A DNA stretch of 64,000 nt, taken from the NCBI RefSeq assembly GCF_030441895.1, contig NZ_JARJAS010000008.1. The stretch is one strand, 5' to 3'. This DNA comes from Enterococcus_D entomosocium. GTDB lineage: Bacteria > Bacillota > Bacilli > Lactobacillales > Enterococcaceae. Position 1 is the first letter of the stretch, and each line of letters starts with the position of its first letter. The notes beneath the pieces were generated by a model. That model was not told the DNA's origin, did not search any database, and was given only the letters and a program-made list of their open reading frames with translations. Below are positions 34,320 to 43,457 of this stretch, piece after piece. The position numbers and the translations under genes were made by a program.

Positions 34320-34368
34320 GCAATAAGCAGCCAATCACTGCTTATTGCCTAAAAGTTAGAAATCTAAC
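34320..34368 (+). promoter_or_regulatory. Hairpin and third MarR operator between marR and the MATE gene
   Basis: GCAATAAGCAG and CTGCTTATTGC form an 11-base stem (about 34320-34348). Right after it, GTTAGAAATCTAAC (34355-34368) copies the operator upstream of marR. This suggests separate repression of the MATE gene. Confidence 0.6.
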
Positions 34369-34399
34369 AGTTAACTATCTAATAGAAGGAGGAATCATC

Positions 34400-35785
34400 A
34401 TGGAAGAAGTCACAATGAATGAATCCAATATTTACTACTTAAGCGAAAGTCCGGTGCGAAAGGCAATTGCCCATTTATCGATTCCGATGATGGTTGGTAT
34501 TTCAACCACGACGATCTATAATTTGATTAATGCCTATTTTATTGGGTTGATCCATGATACCAATATGATGTCGGCGATTACCTTGGCGATGCCCATTACG
34601 ATTCTGTTGATGGCCGTTGGGAACATGCTGGGTGTTGGTGGAGGAAGCTATATCACACGACTACTAGGCAATGGAGACACTCAAAAGGGCAAGAAAGTTG
34701 CCGGCTATGCGTTTTACTCAAGCATCCTGCTCGGTGTGATCATAGGGATTGTCGCAGTAATTTTCATGGATCCGTTTATTCATTTACTAGGAGCAAGTGG
34801 GCAGACATTTTTGTATACAAAACAATATTCACTGATTTTGTTTGTAGGTGGAGCATCGTTCATTTTAAATTTTGCTTTGGAACAGTTGGTGCGTTCAGAA
34901 GGGGCATCAAAAGAATCAATGTATGGCATGTTTGTCAGTGTTGCAGTGAGTATCCTACTTGATGCATTATTGATTCTCGTCTTTAACCTACATGTGATCG
35001 GTGCAGGGCTATCACTGGTGATTGCGAACATCGCTTCAACAACGTATTATGTCTGGTTCCTAGAAACGAAAAGCGAGACATTGAAGGGCTTTTTAAAGAG
35101 CATGAAACTTTCAATCAAAGATCAGCTAGAAGTTTATAAAATAGGGATATCCGAGCTGTTTAAATCAGCTTTCATGATCGTCACCACATTATTGTTGAAC
35201 AATTTTTCTGCTGAGTATGGGGACAATGTTGTGGCTAGCTTTGGTATCGCTGTTCGAATCACGCAATTACCGGAATTTTTAACAATGGGTCTATTTTTGG
35301 GCGTCATACCGTTATTTGCTTACAGTTTCTCTGCCCATAACACGAAACGAGTGAAAGAAGCACTAAAAGAAGTATCTTTGTGGATAGGTGGGATCTCCAT
35401 CTTTTTTGCCTTGATTGTGTATTGGTTGCGAGTGCCTGTGCTGGGGTTATTTACAAGTGATTCTCGTGTGATCCAAGTTGGCTTAACGATTTTAGGGGCC
35501 CAGTTGGTTTCTTCGATCTTTAATGGTTTCTCTGGTTTATTCACGGGCATCTTTCAGGCATCTGGACTAGGTGCTCAGACCGGAGTGATGTCCACGATTC
35601 AAGGAACATTCTTTATTCCGATCGTTTTATTGCTGCATCATTGTTATGGATTGGATGGATTGATTTGGTCAATGACGATTACAGAAGGTATCGCGTTTGT
35701 TGCGGGTGTCTTAATGATGATTCCTTATCTAAATAAACTAAATAAGAATGATCTGCCCGCCATGCAAAACCAACAACGTATATGA
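34400..35785 (+). CDS. MATE-family multidrug efflux transporter
   Basis: Membrane protein of about 461 residues with twelve helices and MATE features (SPVRKAIAHLSIPMMVGIST at the start, GNMLGVGGGSYITRLLG near residue 72). The frame is open from 34316, but AAGGAGG before the ATG at 34400 decides the start. It is paired with the MarR regulator and would export cationic drugs or metabolites with Na+ or H+. Confidence 0.88.
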   Translation: MEEVTMNESNIYYLSESPVRKAIAHLSIPMMVGISTTTIYNLINAYFIGLIHDTNMMSAITLAMPITILLMAVGNMLGVGGGSYITRLLGNGDTQKGKKVAGYAFYSSILLGVIIGIVAVIFMDPFIHLLGASGQTFLYTKQYSLILFVGGASFILNFALEQLVRSEGASKESMYGMFVSVAVSILLDALLILVFNLHVIGAGLSLVIANIASTTYYVWFLETKSETLKGFLKSMKLSIKDQLEVYKIGISELFKSAFMIVTTLLLNNFSAEYGDNVVASFGIAVRITQLPEFLTMGLFLGVIPLFAYSFSAHNTKRVKEALKEVSLWIGGISIFFALIVYWLRVPVLGLFTSDSRVIQVGLTILGAQLVSSIFNGFSGLFTGIFQASGLGAQTGVMSTIQGTFFIPIVLLLHHCYGLDGLIWSMTITEGIAFVAGVLMMIPYLNKLNKNDLPAMQNQQRI

Positions 35786-35859
35786 ATCAGATACATTCGG
35801 AATATTTGTTTATGGAAGAAAGGAAAACGAAAGGTTTCTTTTCGAACATCCTATAAGGA

Positions 35860-35892
35860 AAGCCCAACGAAGTTTGCTTTGTTGGGCTTCTT
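35860..35892 (+). terminator. Terminator after the MATE gene
   Basis: AAGCCCAAC pairs with GTTGGGCTT across GAAGTTTGCTTT, followed by CTTT. It is about 75 bases after the MATE stop. Confidence 0.7.
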
Positions 35893-36066
35893 TACTTGCT
35901 ATATATTTCCTTTTCATTAAAGTAAGAGGAGATGTTGATTCTGTTATACTTACTATTGAAAAAAACTCCATTTCAAGGATAAACGATCTTTTTCATGTAT
36001 CAATAGAAGAAAAGCGTCTAAAACAAATGCTATTAGCAAAATTATCAAGCGATTGAGGAATCTACT

Positions 36067-36753
36067 ATGCAAAAAAAAATTTATAAAGTTGTCTCTATCT
36101 CGAATAACAGTCGTCTGTTTGCGATTTTAATGGCTTTTTCAGGTGGGGCATTAGATGTCTATTCTCATAATTACTTTCATGGATTAGTTGCTACCCAGAC
36201 GGGGAACATTATTTTGATGGCTTCGAATTTATCCCAATATAATTGGCAGCAAATGCTGCCTAAGATTGTATCGATCATTTTGTTTACGGTAGGATTTTTA
36301 TTAGGTATTCTTCTAAAGCGCAGCAATTTCAGTCATTATTGGCGCAGTTACACCATGCTACCTGTTATTTTATCGAGCTTGATCATTCCATTGTTGTCTC
36401 AAAACTTGCACCTTTTTAAAATTGGTCTGCTTGCTTTTGGCAGTGGCTTGCTGATGCTGACGTTTACTGGAACGCAAATCGAAGGAAATCCTTATACGAT
36501 CATGATGACCTCAGGAAATTATCGGAAAATGCTAAATGAATGGTATCTGTATCTGACCTCACGGAATAAAACGTCGCTTCAAAAACGCAATGCCCATAAC
36601 TATACGATCGTCGTGCTCTCATTTGTCATTGGTGCTTGTTTACTAGCCTTTATCAGTCTTATTTTGAAAAAATATTCAATTTGGATCGTAACCTTCACGT
36701 TTCTGCTGGCACTTTTTATTGAAATCCATCAAGCGAAAAAGACGATTCGATAG
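36067..36753 (+). CDS. DUF1275 (YoaK-type) membrane protein
   Basis: Protein of 228 residues with about six membrane helices and the DUF1275 start pattern (FSGGALDVYSHNYFHGLVATQTGNIILMA). The family is widespread and its transported substrate, if any, is unknown. GAGG stands eight bases before the ATG. The 280 bases upstream hold an open frame without a usable start, which I do not call. Confidence 0.8.
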   Translation: MQKKIYKVVSISNNSRLFAILMAFSGGALDVYSHNYFHGLVATQTGNIILMASNLSQYNWQQMLPKIVSIILFTVGFLLGILLKRSNFSHYWRSYTMLPVILSSLIIPLLSQNLHLFKIGLLAFGSGLLMLTFTGTQIEGNPYTIMMTSGNYRKMLNEWYLYLTSRNKTSLQKRNAHNYTIVVLSFVIGACLLAFISLILKKYSIWIVTFTFLLALFIEIHQAKKTIR

Positions 36754-36760
36754 TCAAAGA

Positions 36761-36796
36761 AAAACCGTCAGAGGGACTCCTGCTGACGGTTTTTCT
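36761..36796. terminator. Bidirectional terminator between convergent genes
   Basis: AAAAACCGTCAG and CTGACGGTTTTT pair around AGGGACTCCTG. A and T runs on both sides serve the DUF1275 gene and the opposing DUF1697 gene. Confidence 0.88.
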
Positions 36797-36831
36797 TATA
36801 AGCTGAAACAGGAATATTTTTTAGAATGTCC

Positions 36832-37371
36832 TCACAGCTCCGCAATCTCCCGTACGGTATTGATGGTTCGAATCGTAATCTGTTTGCCGACGCTGGTGCT
36901 GGCTGTTTTTTTCCACCAATTGGTTTTTTGATAGTCTTTGCGGAGGTAAGACCAGAAGACGACGTCTTTGTAAGGGAAAACCTGTTCAAGCTCGGCATTC
37001 GGAGCCCCGAGTTTTTCAGATAACTCCTCGTAGGTCAGCGAAGGCATCAAAAAGATCAGGTTGTCATAGATGGTTTTATCTTCCGTTCCTGACCAGTCGG
37101 GCATATGGGTCAAGCGTTCCTGCAGCTCTGATTGGCGAATGATATAAATAGCGATATCAAAGGAAAAGTCGCGTTTGACCATTGCTTTAATCGTTTCGGC
37201 AAGGGCTTGTGGATCATCCTCTTCACTGGAAAAAATCACATTGCCGCTATTCAAATAAGTGACCACATTGCTAAACCCCAATTCTTCAAAACCGGCTTTC
37301 AATTCTTTCATAGAAATTTTGTTCTTTCCACCGACATTGATGCCTCTTAATAAAGCGATGTATCGTTGCAT
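36832..37371 (-). CDS. DUF1697 family protein
   Basis: Cytoplasmic protein of 179 residues. The start RYIALLRGINVGGKNKISMK and the TYLNSGNVIFSSEE motif are characteristic of DUF1697, a small alpha/beta family of unknown function found across bacteria. AAGGAGGGG precedes the ATG. Not linked by overlap to any neighbour. Confidence 0.88.
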   Translation of the reverse strand: MQRYIALLRGINVGGKNKISMKELKAGFEELGFSNVVTYLNSGNVIFSSEEDDPQALAETIKAMVKRDFSFDIAIYIIRQSELQERLTHMPDWSGTEDKTIYDNLIFLMPSLTYEELSEKLGAPNAELEQVFPYKDVVFWSYLRKDYQKTNWWKKTASTSVGKQITIRTINTVREIAEL

Positions 37372-37572
37372 GGATAACCCCTCCTTTAAACCCCTTCTTT
37401 TAGCTGATTATAGAATGGATGGAGCGGAAGCACAATCCTGGCTTCTCAGCTACCCAAAATACGTGAGCGAGAAACGACGAATGCAAGCTTATTGGTGGAG
37501 TGGCTATGGCGCATGTATTTTTGCGCTGCTAATTAGTAAAAACGAATAAACAGCCTGTAAATGATAACAACT

Positions 37573-37606
37573 CTCACAAATCTGCTCAAGCAAGCGAATT
37601 TGTGAG
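37573..37606. repeat. Inverted repeat downstream of oadA
   Basis: CTCACAAAT (37573-37581) and ATTTGTGAG (37598-37606) face each other about 40 bases after the end of the leftward citrate operon. It is probably the operon's 3' hairpin, though no clear T-run follows on the minus strand. Confidence 0.45.
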
Positions 37607-37645
37607 GGGCACTTTCAGTCGTTTTCTCTGTTTCTGGCTTCGTTG

Positions 37646-39037
37646 TTAATCCACCGCAATCCTCACAGACACGGTCTGTACGGGGACATCATAAAAGGGA
37701 TCTTCTCGTCGGCCTAAAAAGTCTTGGGCTTGTTGAGGGAAGAGGGCGTACATCAGCACGTCTTCTTCGCTTTTGGCATACTCAGCGATTTCTTCCCGAA
37801 AGGCTGGCAGTTGTGGTGCCAGTAGATCAGCTGGTCTGACGGTGATCACTTCAGCATCTCCGATGATTGTTTCTTTGATTTCGTCGGTGATGGGTGCTGG
37901 CGATTGACCGTAAAGTCCTTTGACGTAATCTTTGATCTCACTTGGGACAAGTTTGTAACGTTCTCCTGAAATCACATTCATCAAGGCTTGGGTACCGACC
38001 ATTTGCGACAATGGGGTCACTAGTGGCGGATAGCCCAAGTCTGCTCTGACTTTTGGCACTTCTGCTAGGACTTCTTCATACTTGTCTTGCAATCCTTGTT
38101 CCGTCAATTGGCTGAGTAGGTTTGACAACATGCCACCAGGTACTTGATAGATCAAGGTTTTAGGTTCAATATCTTTGACTTTTGGATTCAGCAGTCCTTC
38201 TTCACGGAAGCGATCACGAACGGGATTGAAATGTTCAGCAATCTCAGCGACTTTCTGCAAATCAAGTCCCGTAGCAAAGCCGCAATCTTCTAAGGCGATT
38301 GCCACAGATTCGGTTGCTGGCTGACTGGTGCCGCCAGCAAAGGAGGAGATGGCGGTATCAATGATGTCTGCACCGGCTTCCGCAACTTTTAAGTAAGTCA
38401 TCTCAGCGATGCCGCTGGTGGCATGGGTATGGACTTCTAGCGGTAGATCGACGGCATCTTTGATTCGGCTGACCAGCTCGTAGCCAGTTTGCGGTGTCAA
38501 AACGCCTGCCATATCTTTGATACAGATGGAATCGGCGCCGAGGTTTGCCATTTTATGGGCAAGGTCGACGAAGTAATCCACCGTATGGATTTGGCTAGTA
38601 GTATAAGAGATTGCCGTTTGACAGTGTCCGCCGGCTGCTTTTGTGGCGCGGATGGCGGTTTCTAAATTGCGGACATCATTTAAGGCATCAAACAAACGAA
38701 GAATGTCGATGCCGTTTTCAACCGATTTGGTAACAAAGTCAGCAACGACGTCATCGGCATAGTTTTTGTAGCCTAAGAGATTTTGTCCCCGTAAGAGCAT
38801 TTGTAGTTTGGTCTTTTTCACTTCTTTGCGGATTGCGCGCAATCTTTCCCATGGGTCTTCATTTAAAAAACGCAGACAAGCATCGAAGGTTGCGCCGCCC
38901 CACATTTCAAGGGCATGATAGCCTGCTTGATCCATGGTTTTTAAAATCGGTAGCATATCGCTGGTAGGCATTCGTGTAGCGATCAGACTTTGTTGGCCGT
39001 CCCGCAAGACGGTTTCGGTAAATTGGATTTTTTTCAT
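37646..39037 (-). CDS. oadA: Oxaloacetate decarboxylase alpha subunit (carboxyltransferase)
   Basis: Protein of 463 residues comprising the HMGL-like carboxyltransferase barrel (ETVLRDGQQSLIATRMPTSD, IKDMAGVLTPQTGYELVSRI) and the conserved region behind it, ending without a biotin domain. Biotin is carried instead by OadD at 44597, as in E. faecalis. It transfers CO2 from oxaloacetate to biotin. ATGA overlap with citX. Last gene of the leftward operon. Confidence 0.93.
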   Translation of the reverse strand: MKKIQFTETVLRDGQQSLIATRMPTSDMLPILKTMDQAGYHALEMWGGATFDACLRFLNEDPWERLRAIRKEVKKTKLQMLLRGQNLLGYKNYADDVVADFVTKSVENGIDILRLFDALNDVRNLETAIRATKAAGGHCQTAISYTTSQIHTVDYFVDLAHKMANLGADSICIKDMAGVLTPQTGYELVSRIKDAVDLPLEVHTHATSGIAEMTYLKVAEAGADIIDTAISSFAGGTSQPATESVAIALEDCGFATGLDLQKVAEIAEHFNPVRDRFREEGLLNPKVKDIEPKTLIYQVPGGMLSNLLSQLTEQGLQDKYEEVLAEVPKVRADLGYPPLVTPLSQMVGTQALMNVISGERYKLVPSEIKDYVKGLYGQSPAPITDEIKETIIGDAEVITVRPADLLAPQLPAFREEIAEYAKSEEDVLMYALFPQQAQDFLGRREDPFYDVPVQTVSVRIAVD

Positions 39038-39576
39038 TCTTTCACTCTTTCCTGAATGATTTTACGGATCTGCTGCTGCATATCTGCTACGCTATGAGTT
39101 CTAGAACGGCCACAAACTTTGGCATCTTGTTCACAGACGTAGCAGCTTCTTGTCGGCAGTCCGATTTCGGTGCGGCTGATAGGTAAAAGCTGGTCTTGGG
39201 TTTTGGCTAAGACATCCAGATCCACCAATCGACCATAAGGATGATGGGTCTCAATCTGAACCATCATTCGTTTTAGTTCATAAGGATCTGTGGGTAGTAC
39301 GAGATAATATTCCGGTCCAGTTTCCAAACTACGGTAGAGGTTTGCCAGTGGAATCAGTTCCTTGACGGCCTCTTCGATTTCCGTAATGAGTTCTTCAAAA
39401 ACGGCGGTCAATGGGGCAGAATTTTTCACGGGACCGGGAATATTCATGGTGGCAACAAGCAATGCCGCTTTTTCATCCGCAGCGAGAAGCTCCCGTTGAA
39501 GCGAGCTTCTATTTTCTCGTGCCTGCAGCATATCGGTTAGCGTCACAGGGGTTCCTGAAAATAGGGCATCAGACAT
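39034..39576 (-). CDS. citX: CitX, apo-citrate lyase phosphoribosyl-dephospho-CoA transferase
   Basis: Protein of about 180 residues. The family motif RSCYVCEQDAKVCGRSRTH lies near residues 147-165. It attaches the prosthetic group made by CitG to the acyl carrier protein CitD. The frame is open to 39603, but the ATG at 39576 overlaps the citF stop in the usual coupled way and gives the expected N-terminus (SDALFSGTPVTLTDML). Confidence 0.92.
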   Translation of the reverse strand: MSDALFSGTPVTLTDMLQARENRSSLQRELLAADEKAALLVATMNIPGPVKNSAPLTAVFEELITEIEEAVKELIPLANLYRSLETGPEYYLVLPTDPYELKRMMVQIETHHPYGRLVDLDVLAKTQDQLLPISRTEIGLPTRSCYVCEQDAKVCGRSRTHSVADMQQQIRKIIQERVKE

Positions 39577-41101
39577 TTTTGACCACATCAATGATCGTGC
39601 CATCGCGGTATTCGATCAAAGCGACGGTTTTTTCCCCGTACTTGATTGGTTCGGGTTGACCGACAATGCTGTAGGCTTTTTCTTTTAATTCTTCAATGGT
39701 GTACTGGGGAATATCCAATGCTTCAAAATGGCTGATCAAGTCTTTGCGAGCAGGATTGATGGCGATCCCGATTTCCGTGACGACGACATCAATACTGGCA
39801 CCCGGAGTGACGATCGTGTTGACGGTATCGACGATCGTTGGGATTCGTCCCCGCACGAGAGGAGCGATCACTAAGCTCATTTTGCACGCCATACTAGTAT
39901 CTGAGTGTCCGCCAGAAGCACCGCGGATCACACCGTCAGAACCGGTGATGACATTGATGTTGAAATCCGTGTCGACTTCCAGTGCGGAAAGAATGGCGGT
40001 ATCCAATTGATTGATAAACGCCCCTTTGCTTAATGGTGAGGCATACATATTGGCATCGATCTCGTAATGATTGGCGTTCTTTCCTAGCGATTGTGCGGAA
40101 GGGTGATCAAAGTCTTGGACATCGATCAGTTTTTCTACTAATCCTTCTTCTAACAGTTCCACCATGGCATTGGTAATGCCGCCGAGGGCAAAGCTGGCTT
40201 TGATCTCATCTTTGATCATTGCTTCGCGTAAAAAACGAGAGACGGCTAATGCGGCACCGCCCGTTCCAGTTTGGAAGGAGAAGCCTTGTTGGTAGTAAGG
40301 CGAGCTGGTGATGACCTTGGCTGCATACTCAGCAATCAGTAATTCCTTTGGATTTTTGGTAAAGCGGGTCGCACCTTTTGCGATCCCTGCAGGATCACCG
40401 ATGGCGTCGACTTCCACGACATAATCGACATCCGTTTGGGGAATGCTGATTGGGGTATTTGGAAACGGCACAAGGGTGTCGGTGATGATCACGACTTTGT
40501 CGGCGTATTTTGCATCGACCATCGCATAGCCCAATGAGCCGCAGGTTGCTTTTCCGACGGTGCCATTAGCATTGCCATACGCATCTGAGCTAGGCGCCCC
40601 TAAGAAAGCGACATCGATGTGGATATCGCCGGCGGCAATCGCACGAGCCCGACCGCCATGAGAACGGATAATGACCGGTGCATCCATAATGCCTTCGGAG
40701 ATTGCGGCACCGACTTTGTCCCGCAGACCGCTGGAGGTGATATTGGTTACGACGCCAGATTTGATATGTCCGATCAATGGTTCATGGACATTGGCGATGG
40801 AACTAGGGGCAATCGCAAGATTTTTGATGCCCATTTTTGCGATCTCGTCTAAAACGAGATTCATGATAAAATCCCCTTCGCGAAAATGATGGTGGAAGGA
40901 GATCGTCATGCCGTCCGTTAACCCTGTTTTTTCAATGGCTTCACGAATACTGCCCACGACCTTGCTTTTGCCCGGCAGGACTGGCTCGATCTTGCGACTC
41001 GCTTCTTTGTAGGCATGGATATTGGCTGTTTCATTTTCAAAGACCCCGTATTGGGTGGCATAGCATTCAGGGATGTCTTTTCCTGCTTTGTTTAACACCA
41101 T
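39569..41101 (-). CDS. citF: Citrate lyase alpha subunit (citrate CoA-transferase)
   Basis: Protein of 510 residues, the usual CitF length, with SFHHHFREGDFIMNLVLDEI and a glycine-rich CoA-transferase region (TGTGGAALAVSRFLREAM). It exchanges acetyl for citryl on the CitD thioester. It lies two bases after citE and overlaps citX. In the operon citC-citD-citE-citF-citX-oadA. Confidence 0.95.
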   Translation of the reverse strand: MVLNKAGKDIPECYATQYGVFENETANIHAYKEASRKIEPVLPGKSKVVGSIREAIEKTGLTDGMTISFHHHFREGDFIMNLVLDEIAKMGIKNLAIAPSSIANVHEPLIGHIKSGVVTNITSSGLRDKVGAAISEGIMDAPVIIRSHGGRARAIAAGDIHIDVAFLGAPSSDAYGNANGTVGKATCGSLGYAMVDAKYADKVVIITDTLVPFPNTPISIPQTDVDYVVEVDAIGDPAGIAKGATRFTKNPKELLIAEYAAKVITSSPYYQQGFSFQTGTGGAALAVSRFLREAMIKDEIKASFALGGITNAMVELLEEGLVEKLIDVQDFDHPSAQSLGKNANHYEIDANMYASPLSKGAFINQLDTAILSALEVDTDFNINVITGSDGVIRGASGGHSDTSMACKMSLVIAPLVRGRIPTIVDTVNTIVTPGASIDVVVTEIGIAINPARKDLISHFEALDIPQYTIEELKEKAYSIVGQPEPIKYGEKTVALIEYRDGTIIDVVKNV

Positions 41102-41103
41102 AA

Positions 41104-41991
41104 TTACACTTCCTCCTCGGTAATCAATTTCGCTGCTTTGGCAAGGGCGATCACGCGTTCCGCTCGCTCAACGATTGGCTTATCGACCATTTTGCCATTC
41201 AAGGAGATCACACCAGAGCCTTTGCTTTCGGCTTCGCGAATGGCCCAGATCACTTCTTTGGCCTGTTGGATCTCGGCTTTTGAAGGCGCATAGATCCCAT
41301 TGACTAGGGGAATCTGCCGTGGATTGATTACTGATTTTCCGTCAAAACCAAGCTGCTTGATGCGAGTCGTTTCAGCAATAAAGCCATCGGTGTCATTGAT
41401 ATCAGAAAAGACGGTATCGATGGCGGCGATCCCTGCAGCTCTAGCTGCATGCAAAATCATACTGCGGGCAAACAACAATTCTTGCCCATCTGGGTAGCGA
41501 CGGGTTTTCATATTGGTGACATAATCTTCTGCCCCTAAAGCGATCCCGATCAAACGATCGGAAGCTGTAGCGATGTCTCGGGCATTTAAAACGCCTTCGG
41601 CAGACTCGATGGCAGCCATCATTTTGGTGGTTCCTACAGGCAGATCGTTTTCTTCTTCTACTTGTGTGATCACAGCGGCAACGTCAATGATATCTTGGGC
41701 GGTTTCGGTTTTCGGTAGACGAATGACGTTGACCCCCGCTAGGACCATCGCTTCGATATCAAGGGCACCCACCGTGTCGAGGCCGTTGATGCGTACGACG
41801 GTTTCGATGGCAGAATAGTCAAAGGTTTTTAAGGCAAAATGCACCAGTGTCCGAGCGGAGTCTTTTTCATTCAAGGAGACCGCATCTTCTAAATCAAACA
41901 TAACGGAATCGGCGCCATACAATGGTGCATCCCGTAGCATGGCAGCATTGGCTCCTGGTACAAACATCATCGTTCTTCTTAAACGTTCCAT
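41104..41991 (-). CDS. citE: Citrate lyase beta subunit (citryl-ACP lyase)
   Basis: TIM-barrel protein of about 295 residues (RRTMMFVPGANAAMLRDAP; SVMFDLEDAVSLNEKDSART; AAIESAEGVLNARDIA). It splits citryl-ACP to acetyl-ACP and oxaloacetate. AAGGAG supports the ATG at 41991, which lies 13 bases inside citD. Confidence 0.95.
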   Translation of the reverse strand: MERLRRTMMFVPGANAAMLRDAPLYGADSVMFDLEDAVSLNEKDSARTLVHFALKTFDYSAIETVVRINGLDTVGALDIEAMVLAGVNVIRLPKTETAQDIIDVAAVITQVEEENDLPVGTTKMMAAIESAEGVLNARDIATASDRLIGIALGAEDYVTNMKTRRYPDGQELLFARSMILHAARAAGIAAIDTVFSDINDTDGFIAETTRIKQLGFDGKSVINPRQIPLVNGIYAPSKAEIQQAKEVIWAIREAESKGSGVISLNGKMVDKPIVERAERVIALAKAAKLITEEEV

Positions 41992-42287
41992 GTGTCGATC
42001 TCCTTCCAAGCATACTGTTCTTGTTCGGCTGCCCGATGAACGGCGGTCAGAGTTCGGGCTTTGATGGTACAGTCCAATGCGCCTTTATCGGTGGCGGTGA
42101 TTTTGGCCTGTGTCACGCCTAGATGGTTCAGCGTCTCAAGGATGACGGCGCGAATTTGTTTGCCGAATTGTTTTTCGACACTGCTATCGAGGGTCAGCTC
42201 GATGGTTTGGGTTGTGGTGGGCTCGATCGCGATCAAGATATCACTGGATTCAACGGAGCCGGCAACCGCACTTTTTTTGATTTCCAC
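41979..42287 (-). CDS. citD: Citrate lyase acyl carrier protein (gamma subunit)
   Basis: Protein of 102 residues matching CitD (KKSAVAGSVESSDILIAIEP). The Ser in AGSVESSD is the attachment site of the phosphoribosyl-dephospho-CoA group. It overlaps citE and follows citC by 12 bases. Confidence 0.95.
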   Translation of the reverse strand: MEIKKSAVAGSVESSDILIAIEPTTTQTIELTLDSSVEKQFGKQIRAVILETLNHLGVTQAKITATDKGALDCTIKARTLTAVHRAAEQEQYAWKEIDTWNV

Positions 42288-42299
42288 TTATTATCACCT

Positions 42300-43295
42300 C
42301 TAAATATAGTTATGCTGCATTAAAAATGAGAACGTTGTTTCTGGCAAAAATTGCTGCAAGGAAGGTATATCTTTTTCTGCAATCGCTTTCCGAACGTTTG
42401 TAGCCGAAACGGTTGATTGGTTGATCTTCAGACGGTCGATCACGATCAGTTCAAGCTCGGGAGAAAAAACGGCAGCCATTGCCTCATTGTAGAGTTGGGT
42501 CACGGGTGAGTAAGGCTCTGAGCCTACAAAACGCGTGGTGATCGCCAACAGCGGGGCAATTTTTTCTTTGAAGAGGGTAGCATCAAAGGCGGCTTGTTTT
42601 TTGGCAATCGCCTCAGGTGCTTGCTCCTTTAAGAAATAACTGGGAAAGACCGCTGAAGAGACGAGATAGTTGTTGGTCGGCAACACCGTTACATTTGACA
42701 GGTGAGCCAAGCCCTCCGTCACCATCTGCAGCCGTTCACTGGCAGAAAATTGTGAACGGTCTTCTGACAAAACGAACACATAAACCTGCTCCTTTTGACT
42801 CGCAGCTGTTTCAACTAAGTACAAATGTCCCTTGGTAAAAGGATTGGCGTTCATTACGATCGCGCCGTTGTTTTGTCCGATTCGCTGCCGTTGCAGTTGT
42901 TGGGCATAGCTTTCATAAGAAGGAACGCCTTGTTCCATGAACAAGATGTCTTGCGCAGCGAGCACTTCACGAAACCCGAGAGATTCAAAAAACAGACGAT
43001 TTTTCGGTGCTGTATAGACGAAGGACTTGGTATAGCCCTCGTCTTTGATATGATCGCTAAGGTGCGAAATCAATTGCGTCAACAGATGTTCGGAGCGTTT
43101 TTTTTCACAGACCACCACATACTTGATGATATTGGCATAGCAAGAAGCAGTAGCAATCAAGGTTTGCTGGTCAAAAATGCCCACGGTATAGGCAACTTCT
43201 TCACCGACGGCTAAGCCAGCACGGGTGATCAATTTTTGCCATTGCAAAAAGACTTCCGGATCTTTTTGCAGCCAGATTCTTTTTAGGGTATACAT
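42300..43295 (-). CDS. citC: Citrate lyase ligase CitC
   Basis: Protein of 331 residues: N-terminal GNAT-like region and C-terminal nucleotidyltransferase with NANPFTKGHLYLVETA (about residues 181-196). It acetylates the thiol of the CitD prosthetic group with acetate and ATP, activating the lyase. It follows the small OadG-like gene by 12 bases. Confidence 0.93.
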   Translation of the reverse strand: MYTLKRIWLQKDPEVFLQWQKLITRAGLAVGEEVAYTVGIFDQQTLIATASCYANIIKYVVVCEKKRSEHLLTQLISHLSDHIKDEGYTKSFVYTAPKNRLFFESLGFREVLAAQDILFMEQGVPSYESYAQQLQRQRIGQNNGAIVMNANPFTKGHLYLVETAASQKEQVYVFVLSEDRSQFSASERLQMVTEGLAHLSNVTVLPTNNYLVSSAVFPSYFLKEQAPEAIAKKQAAFDATLFKEKIAPLLAITTRFVGSEPYSPVTQLYNEAMAAVFSPELELIVIDRLKINQSTVSATNVRKAIAEKDIPSLQQFLPETTFSFLMQHNYI

Positions 43296-43307
43296 ACAAT
43301 GCCTTCT

Positions 43308-43433
43308 TTATTTTTTTACTGGGAAGAGCTTCGACAAAAGCAAGGATGCGAAGTAGATGATCAGGATCACGACAAAGACGCCGCCCCAACCGAATAACAA
43401 CAATTCAAATGAAGTCAGTAAATCTTGACTCAT
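43308..43433 (-). CDS. OadG-like small subunit of the Na+-pumping decarboxylase, 41 residues
   Basis: An ATG at 43433, behind AAGGAGAGG, opens a 41-residue frame: MSQDLLTSFELLLFGWGGVF, one membrane helix (VFVVILIIYFASLLL) and a basic end LFPVKK. It is below the usual size cut-off. Its place between oadB and citC, the strong ribosome site and the single N-out/C-in helix match the OadG-related small subunits that hold the alpha and beta subunits together. Confidence 0.8.
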   Translation of the reverse strand: MSQDLLTSFELLLFGWGGVFVVILIIYFASLLLSKLFPVKK

Positions 43434-43457
43434 AGTTTTCCTCTCCTTTCTAGTAAC

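Noticed and set aside
35786..36056. Open frame of 102 codons between the MATE and DUF1275 genes
   Set aside because: It begins inside the MATE gene, crosses a terminator and has no internal start with a ribosome site, though its last 40 residues look protein-like.
39696..40010. Long open frames opposite citF, citE and oadB on the plus strand
   Set aside because: They are shadows caused by codon bias of the strongly supported citrate genes; no ribosome sites.
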